Source: Candidatus Bathyarchaeota archaeon (GTDB taxonomy: Archaea; Thermoproteota; Bathyarchaeia; Bathyarchaeales; UBA233). Taken from it: a stretch of DNA of 28,030 bases. Under the pieces are notes generated by a model. That model ran no database searches. It had not been told where the DNA came from and saw only the letters and a list, made by a program, of their open reading frames with translations. Shown here piece by piece: positions 24,489 to 28,030 of the stretch; position 1 is the first letter of the stretch; each line of letters starts with the position of its first letter. The position numbers and the translations under genes were made by a program. The stretch is from the NCBI GenBank assembly GCA_025057795.1, contig JANXEP010000036.1:1-28030 (forward strand), read 5' to 3'.

Positions 24489-25721
24489 CTACTCCCTTAA
24501 ACCAATATACCTTATCGGGGGTTCAGTGCGTCCTCTCTGGGCAATCTCTTGAAGGTCCTTGTAAACGGCGCGGATCTGCATTGGACTTGTGTCTCTCCCG
24601 CCAAGCCCATAGATATAATTGACAACGAATGGGCGTTTGTCGGAATCGTAAAGCGCGTGGCGAACCTCATGGAAGACGGCTCCGCCATGTCCCCCGAAAC
24701 TCATGCTTTTGTCCATGACGGCTACGGCTTTCACGTTCTCCAAGGCCTTTCGAATGTTTTCCACCGGCAATGGTCTGAAAGTGCGAATCCTCAAAAGTCC
24801 AGCCTTGACTCCTTCAGCGCGCAGTTCGTCAACAACCGTCTTAACAGTGCCAGCTGTTGAGCCCAGACAAACCGTGGCGATTTCAGCGTCCTCAAGATAG
24901 TAGGGGTCCAGCAGCCCGTCGCCGTAGCTTCTCCCGCTTATTTCGGCGTACTCGTCATGCACTTGTCTAATGACTTCAAGCGCTTTTTTCATGGCTTCCT
25001 CTTGTTGGCGTTTAAACTCGAAATAGTAGTTTGGAAAGGCTAAAGGTCCAAGGGTCATGGGGTTGTGGGGGTCAAGCCTTAAAGGCGCAAACTTCCCCTC
25101 GTGGGTTAAAACTTTTGGAAACTGGCGGGTTCCAACAAACTTTTTGACGACGTTGTCTGGCAACGCGTTCACGTTTTCCACGGAGTGGCTTAGCTGGAAA
25201 CCGTCGAGGCAAACCATAGCTGGCAACAAGACCTCTGGGTGCTCCGCTATCCGAAAAGCTTGAATAACTGAGTCGTAAACCTCCTGCGCGTTTTCAGCGT
25301 AAATTTGTATCCAGCCGCTGTCCCTCTGCGCCATGGTGTCAGACTGGTCACCGTGGATGTTTATGGGCGCAGATAAAGCACGATTTGCAATAGCCATAAC
25401 CACCGGCGCACGGCACCCAGAAGTCACGAAAAGCATTTCATGCATTAAGGCTAAACCGGCAGAAGCCGAAGCCGTAAAAGTTCTTGCACCAGTCAGCGAA
25501 GCAGCCAAACAAGCGGTTAAAGCGCTGTGTTCAGATTCTGTGCAGACAAAAGCCGTTTCAACTTCGCCGTTAGCCACATATTCACTGAACCTTTCAACAA
25601 TAATTGTCTGGGGCGTTATGGGGTAAGCAGCCACCACATCCACGTCGCACTGTTTAACTGCATAAGCAACAGCCTCGTCTCCATTTAAAGCCAAAACCTT
25701 CTGTTCGACAAAACTTTTCAT
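24489..25721 (-). CDS. porA: Pyruvate:ferredoxin oxidoreductase, alpha subunit
   Basis: PorA carries the pyrimidine-binding half of the TPP site. The 410-residue product has the N-terminal motif LNGDEAVAYAVKQ then AAYPITPQTIIVERFSEY (about 32-49), the CTESEHSALTACLAASLTGARTFTASASAGL segment, and NIHGDQSDTMAQRDSGWIQIYAENAQE. Its transketolase C-terminal-like domain has CLGSTAGTVK and LLRIRTFRPLPVE. All are standard for archaeal four-subunit PORs. It lies 17 nt after porD and 15 nt before porB. Confidence 0.95.
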   Translation of the reverse strand: MKSFVEQKVLALNGDEAVAYAVKQCDVDVVAAYPITPQTIIVERFSEYVANGEVETAFVCTESEHSALTACLAASLTGARTFTASASAGLALMHEMLFVTSGCRAPVVMAIANRALSAPINIHGDQSDTMAQRDSGWIQIYAENAQEVYDSVIQAFRIAEHPEVLLPAMVCLDGFQLSHSVENVNALPDNVVKKFVGTRQFPKVLTHEGKFAPLRLDPHNPMTLGPLAFPNYYFEFKRQQEEAMKKALEVIRQVHDEYAEISGRSYGDGLLDPYYLEDAEIATVCLGSTAGTVKTVVDELRAEGVKAGLLRIRTFRPLPVENIRKALENVKAVAVMDKSMSFGGHGGAVFHEVRHALYDSDKRPFVVNYIYGLGGRDTSPMQIRAVYKDLQEIAQRGRTEPPIRYIGLRE

Positions 25722-25738
25722 AAACGCCGTTCACCCCT

Positions 25739-26023
25739 CTATTCAAGTTTCATTTCTATCGCCTTAACGGGGCATTCGTTGGCGCAAATTCCACAACCCT
25801 TACAATAATTGTAGTCAAATTCTATGTCGCCCTTCTCAGCCCTCCAACGTATGGCGCCATCTGGACAGAAAATGACGCATAAAAGACAGCGGGTGCACTT
25901 CTCCAAGTCCCTAACGGGCTTGTAGGTTTTCCAGTCGCCAGTTAAAAATTCGGTGCTAGGCTTCCAGCACACCGCAGCTATGGAAATTTCCTTCCAGCCC
26001 TTCTCCTTTTCTCCAAAAGTCAA
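25739..26023 (-). CDS. porD: Pyruvate:ferredoxin oxidoreductase, delta (ferredoxin) subunit
   Basis: This 94-residue 2x[4Fe-4S] ferredoxin subunit passes electrons from PorB to external ferredoxin. Both CxxCxxCxxxCP sets are intact: C43, C46, C49 and C53, then C74, C77, C80 and C84. The N-terminal W-K-E and W-K-T-Y-K-P-V segments are typical of PorD. Its start overlaps the porC stop by 4 nt, which indicates translational coupling. Confidence 0.95.
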   Translation of the reverse strand: MTFGEKEKGWKEISIAAVCWKPSTEFLTGDWKTYKPVRDLEKCTRCLLCVIFCPDGAIRWRAEKGDIEFDYNYCKGCGICANECPVKAIEMKLE

Positions 26024-26580
26024 GCAGAACGCGCCTCCTTGTAGGCTTCTTCTATAACTGCAAAATTTTTCTCAGCTATGCCGCTTCTGAAACGTTCCTT
26101 AATGGTTTTCTTTATGCTTTCCAAGCTGACTATGCCTGTTGCCCGCGCAACGGCTCCAAGCATAGCCGTACTTGTTATGGGCGAGCCTAAAATCTTTATG
26201 GCTATTTCAGTAGCTGGAACCGCCCAAAACTCCACGCCATCTACGTTCAAAGCCCGTTTGAGATCGCTTGGGCTGTCTTTCGAGTTTACTATGAGCTTCC
26301 CGTTTTTGCTTATCCCCTCTGTTACAGGCACAGCTTTCAGTAAAGTGGGGTCCAAAACCACAACGACGTCTGGATTGTAAACTGCACAATGCAGCCTAAT
26401 GGGCTCTGTACTTATTCTCGTAAAAGCCGAAACAGGTGCCCCCATTCTTTCAGGGCCAAACTCTGGAAAAGACTGAATGTATTTCCCCTCGTAAACAGCG
26501 GCTCTTGCAAGAAGCTCGCTGGCTGTCCACGCCCCCTGTCCACCTCTGCCATGCCACCTAATTTCAACGATTTTTTTCAA
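26020..26580 (-). CDS. porC: Pyruvate:ferredoxin oxidoreductase, gamma subunit
   Basis: The 186-residue gamma subunit begins with the signature IRWHGRGGQGAWTASELLARAA (about 6-27). It continues with FPEFGPERMGAPVSAFTRIS and a C-terminal TAMLGAVARATGIV stretch, all conserved in the CoA-binding gamma subunit of 2-oxoacid oxidoreductases. The start is TTG at 26580, supported by GCGAGGAG about 5 nt upstream on the minus strand. It is the first gene of the porCDAB operon. Confidence 0.95.
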   Translation of the reverse strand: MKKIVEIRWHGRGGQGAWTASELLARAAVYEGKYIQSFPEFGPERMGAPVSAFTRISTEPIRLHCAVYNPDVVVVLDPTLLKAVPVTEGISKNGKLIVNSKDSPSDLKRALNVDGVEFWAVPATEIAIKILGSPITSTAMLGAVARATGIVSLESIKKTIKERFRSGIAEKNFAVIEEAYKEARSA

Positions 26581-26616
26581 AACTACTCCTCGCAGACTTC
26601 ACAAATTAGTGAACAC

Positions 26617-26626
26617 TAAAATATAC
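26617..26626 (-). promoter_or_regulatory. TATA box of the porCDAB operon
   Basis: On the minus strand the sequence TATATTTTAG lies about 37-45 nt before the porC TTG, leaving room for a short 5' UTR that contains the GAGGAG ribosome-binding site. It is the best TATA candidate in the 77-nt gap. Confidence 0.5.
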
Positions 26627-26657
26627 AGTTTTCTGAACGAAACATGAAAACGCAAGT

Positions 26658-27005
26658 CTAAAGGCTTGGGGGCTCTGATATCAGGTCTTTTAAAACCTCT
26701 TTAACGGGTGCTTCCAGAAGCCCCCTCACACGGTTTAAGAGTTCAACACCGCTGTTCGTCGTTGAATAATACTTTATACGACGTCTCCCCCTCTCCACCC
26801 ACTTCCCCTCTATCAAGCCGTTTTCCTCAAGCTCATAAAGCAGTGGGTAGACAATCCCTGAGTGAAAACTCCATCCCGTTAACCTCTTCAACTCCTTTGA
26901 GAGGGAGTACCCGGACATGGAGGTTCTGCTTAAAAGCCAGAGAATTAGGACTCTGCTGAAACCTCTGACGGTGGCTTTGATAAGGGCCTTCTCCAACTCA
27001 GCCAT
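26658..27005 (-). CDS. PadR family transcriptional regulator
   Basis: The 115-residue protein is a PadR-type winged helix: ILWLLSRTSMSGYSLSKELKRLTG (helices 1-2), FHSGIVYPLLYELEENGLIEGKW (recognition helix and wing entry), and a wing GRRRIKYYSTTNSGVELL. The C-terminal part is short, as in archaeal PadR-like proteins. ATG at 27005 was chosen because GGAAGG sits about 7 nt upstream and the alignment with the divergent PadR paralogue begins there; longer frames start at 27029 and 27062. It is close to the por operon on the same strand (77-nt gap), so por control is conceivable but unproven. Confidence 0.83.
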   Translation of the reverse strand: MAELEKALIKATVRGFSRVLILWLLSRTSMSGYSLSKELKRLTGWSFHSGIVYPLLYELEENGLIEGKWVERGRRRIKYYSTTNSGVELLNRVRGLLEAPVKEVLKDLISEPPSL

Positions 27006-27063
27006 ACATAAACCTTCCACTTTCGGCATTTTAACACACAACGCGGATATAAGGGCTTTCACG

Positions 27064-27087
27064 TTGCGAAAGTTTGATATACCGCAA
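27064..27087. promoter_or_regulatory. Palindrome between divergent padR genes, putative operator
   Basis: The arms TTGCG (27064-27068) and CGCAA (27083-27087) are a perfect inverted repeat separated by 14 bp. Between them lies GATATACC (27075-27082), the best TATA candidate for the plus-strand padR gene. A CTTATATC on the minus strand near 27045-27052 would serve the other gene. A regulator bound to the palindrome would block TBP, consistent with PadR autoregulation. Confidence 0.4.
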
Positions 27088-27111
27088 TTTGAACCATTTC
27101 ACTGAAAACCC

Positions 27112-27447
27112 ATGGTTAAAATCGGTGAAAGCTTCCTTCGCAGTCTTGAAAAACCCGTAATCCTCTGGCTTCTATCCCGCAAACCGAGGCATGGATACGA
27201 GTTAATAGCCGAATTCAGACGGTTAACTGGACGGCGGCTAAAACCAAGCATAGTTTACCCCTTTTTACATAGACTTGAAAGGGAGGGCTTCGCGAGCAGC
27301 CAATGGCTGGTCAAAGGCAAGCGCAAAGTTAAACATTACACTCTAACAAGAAATGGGGAGGAGCTCCTCGGAAAAGTGCGGGAAACCTTCACAAAACCAG
27401 TCAAGGAATTCTTCATAGAAATAATCGGCGAAAAAAAACAAACCTAA
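27112..27447 (+). CDS. PadR family transcriptional regulator (divergent paralogue)
   Basis: The 111-residue protein matches its neighbour along the whole length: VILWLLSRKPRHGYELIAEFRRLTG, then KPSIVYPFLHRLEREGF, wing GKRKVKHYTLTRNGEELLGKVRE, and the ending KPVKEFFIEIIGE against APVKEVLKDLISE. The two are clearly paralogues with different recognition helices. The ATG at 27112 lies about 30-36 nt after GATATACC with no ribosome-binding site, which suggests a nearly leaderless mRNA. It probably binds DNA as a dimer; the inducer is unknown. Confidence 0.85.
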   Translation: MVKIGESFLRSLEKPVILWLLSRKPRHGYELIAEFRRLTGRRLKPSIVYPFLHRLEREGFASSQWLVKGKRKVKHYTLTRNGEELLGKVRETFTKPVKEFFIEIIGEKKQT

Positions 27448-27456
27448 AACACACGC

Positions 27457-27573
27457 CTACTCATACCACTTGAGAACAGCCTTAACAGCCTTTTCAGAAT
27501 AACCCATCTCTTTCAACATTCTACGAAGCCGCCGCCTATCCAAACCAAAACCCCACCAAATAAAGATGCTCAC
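27457..27573 (-). CDS. Possible 38-residue protein
   Basis: On the minus strand a GTG-started frame encodes a 38-residue peptide with a hydrophobic aromatic start (MSIFIWWGFGLD) and a basic, helical remainder (RRRLRRMLKEMGYSEKAV, then KAVLKWYE). The amphipathic and charged pattern looks like real protein rather than random translation. No ribosome-binding site is visible, and the gene would be convergent with the plus-strand padR, 9 nt apart. It may be a small conserved archaeal protein or the C-terminal remnant of a larger one. Confidence 0.4.
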   Translation of the reverse strand: MSIFIWWGFGLDRRRLRRMLKEMGYSEKAVKAVLKWYE

Positions 27574-27645
27574 ATCATTTCATAAATCCATATTACAAAC
27601 ATGGATATGTCCTAAATTAAGCATAACATCCAAACATTGAGGGAA

Positions 27646-27710
27646 CCGCCCGGCGCTCAAGCATTCAAGCGTTTTCGGCAGAATTGACAAGGCAATATCA
27701 GTCCGGGCGG
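27646..27710. repeat. GC-rich inverted repeat upstream of the integrase-like gene
   Basis: CCGCCCGG (27646-27653) and CCGGGCGG (27703-27710) are perfect 8-bp inverted arms 49 bp apart. Directly inside the left arm is a smaller hairpin CGCT...AGCG (27654-27671). The arms are much more GC-rich than the surrounding AT-rich gap. The structure ends about 28 nt before the start of the zinc-ribbon gene, so it could be a 5' UTR structure, a protein-binding site, or part of a mobile-element end. Confidence 0.45.
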
Positions 27711-27738
27711 ACGTCCTTCCCAAAAAGGAGGCTAAAGA

Positions 27739-28030
27739 TTGGCAGATAAGGCTACCGAACGCCCCCAATGCGGTTCGATAAGCCTTTTCAGGGACGGGCT
27801 CCGCTATTTGACGGACGGAACAGGCGTCCAGCGTTGGCTATGTAGAGACTGCGGCTACCGCTTCACAGACCCAACCTGCAAAAGGCCCACTCAATGGAAG
27901 AATCCTCCATTCAGCTTAAATCCCGAAAACAGCTTAGACTATAAATGCCAAGGGAACAATGAGCCTTGTGGGCGAGATTCCACCGCCCTTGGCAGGGCGG
28001 TGCAAACCTTGGCCACAGTGGAAAAAGAAA
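27739..28030 (+). CDS. Zinc-ribbon N-terminus of a probable integrase/transposase (partial)
   Basis: The frame starts with TTG, preceded at 7 nt by GGAGG (27727-27731), and runs off the right edge. The N-terminal 50 residues read RPQCGSISLFRDGLRYLTDG, then VQRWLCRDCGYRF. This matches the zinc ribbon found at the front of tyrosine-recombinase-like integrases and some transposases in Bathyarchaeia-type genomes (from memory, not searched). The usual first knuckle is CPxCG; here the first cysteine is replaced by Arg (CGC in place of TGC, one base), while the second knuckle CRDCG is intact. The catalytic part lies outside the window. A perfect hairpin (27981-28002) lies in the coding sequence. Confidence 0.6.
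   Translation, partial: MADKATERPQCGSISLFRDGLRYLTDGTGVQRWLCRDCGYRFTDPTCKRPTQWKNPPFSLNPENSLDYKCQGNNEPCGRDSTALGRAVQTLATVEKE
27981..28002. repeat. Perfect 8-bp hairpin inside the integrase-like gene
   Basis: CACCGCCC (27981-27988) and GGGCGGTG (27995-28002) flank a 6-nt loop TTGGCA. It lies in the linker after the zinc ribbon. Such a strong stem in coding sequence is uncommon and may be a nucleic-acid-binding or regulatory site, or simply a result of local GC-rich codons. Confidence 0.5.

Noticed and set aside
1..28030. tRNA or rRNA genes
   Set aside because: No cloverleaf, T-loop consensus or rRNA-like stretch was recognised by eye on either strand; a covariance-model scan was not possible.

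Overview
The window is archaeal. It carries a TATA-binding protein, a split-Cas3 type I-A CRISPR-Cas locus, a NurA-HerA pair, a four-subunit pyruvate:ferredoxin oxidoreductase, PadR regulators and TATA boxes at leaderless spacing. The gene set and protein style fit the Bathyarchaeia or a related TACK lineage; this assignment is inference from gene content, not a computed phylogeny.

Left part (1-10750), defence. A broken radical SAM gene runs in from the left edge and stops at one CRISPR-repeat-like sequence (486-513). A probable leader with a bidirectional TATA box (615-622) follows, then the adaptation genes csa1, cas1, cas2 and cas4. A second promoter (3763-3770) drives the interference genes: a probable csa5/cas11 small subunit, cas7 (csa2), cas5, cas8a, cas3' (helicase) and cas3'' (HD nuclease). 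cas6 converges on cas3'' from the other strand with a 9-bp overlap. The Cas protein set is complete enough for spacer acquisition, crRNA processing and interference, but only one repeat and no spacer array is visible. That mismatch is the oddest thing in the window. cas8a also lacks a normal start codon at its expected position.

Middle part (10751-23337), mostly housekeeping. After a 336-bp gap with no convincing gene come a DUF885-type metallopeptidase (-), an MBL-fold hydrolase with pyrE (+), tbp (-), a signal peptidase I with an unusual C-terminal membrane extension (-), two tiny zinc-ribbon proteins (-), a GNAT acetyltransferase with an MFS transporter (-), a long NurA nuclease with an apparent winged-helix insertion next to HerA (+), and an ArsB/SLC13-type permease (-).

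Right part (23338-28030). The porC-porD-porA-porB operon (-) makes pyruvate:ferredoxin oxidoreductase, linking pyruvate, acetyl-CoA and reduced ferredoxin. Two divergent PadR-family regulators share a short region with a palindrome over one TATA box. The end holds a possible 38-residue ORF, a GC-rich inverted repeat and the 5' part of a zinc-ribbon protein that looks like the N-terminus of an archaeal integrase or transposase. It has lost one expected zinc-binding cysteine and contains a perfect hairpin in its coding sequence. The two window ends therefore look like mobile or rearranged DNA around a stable core.
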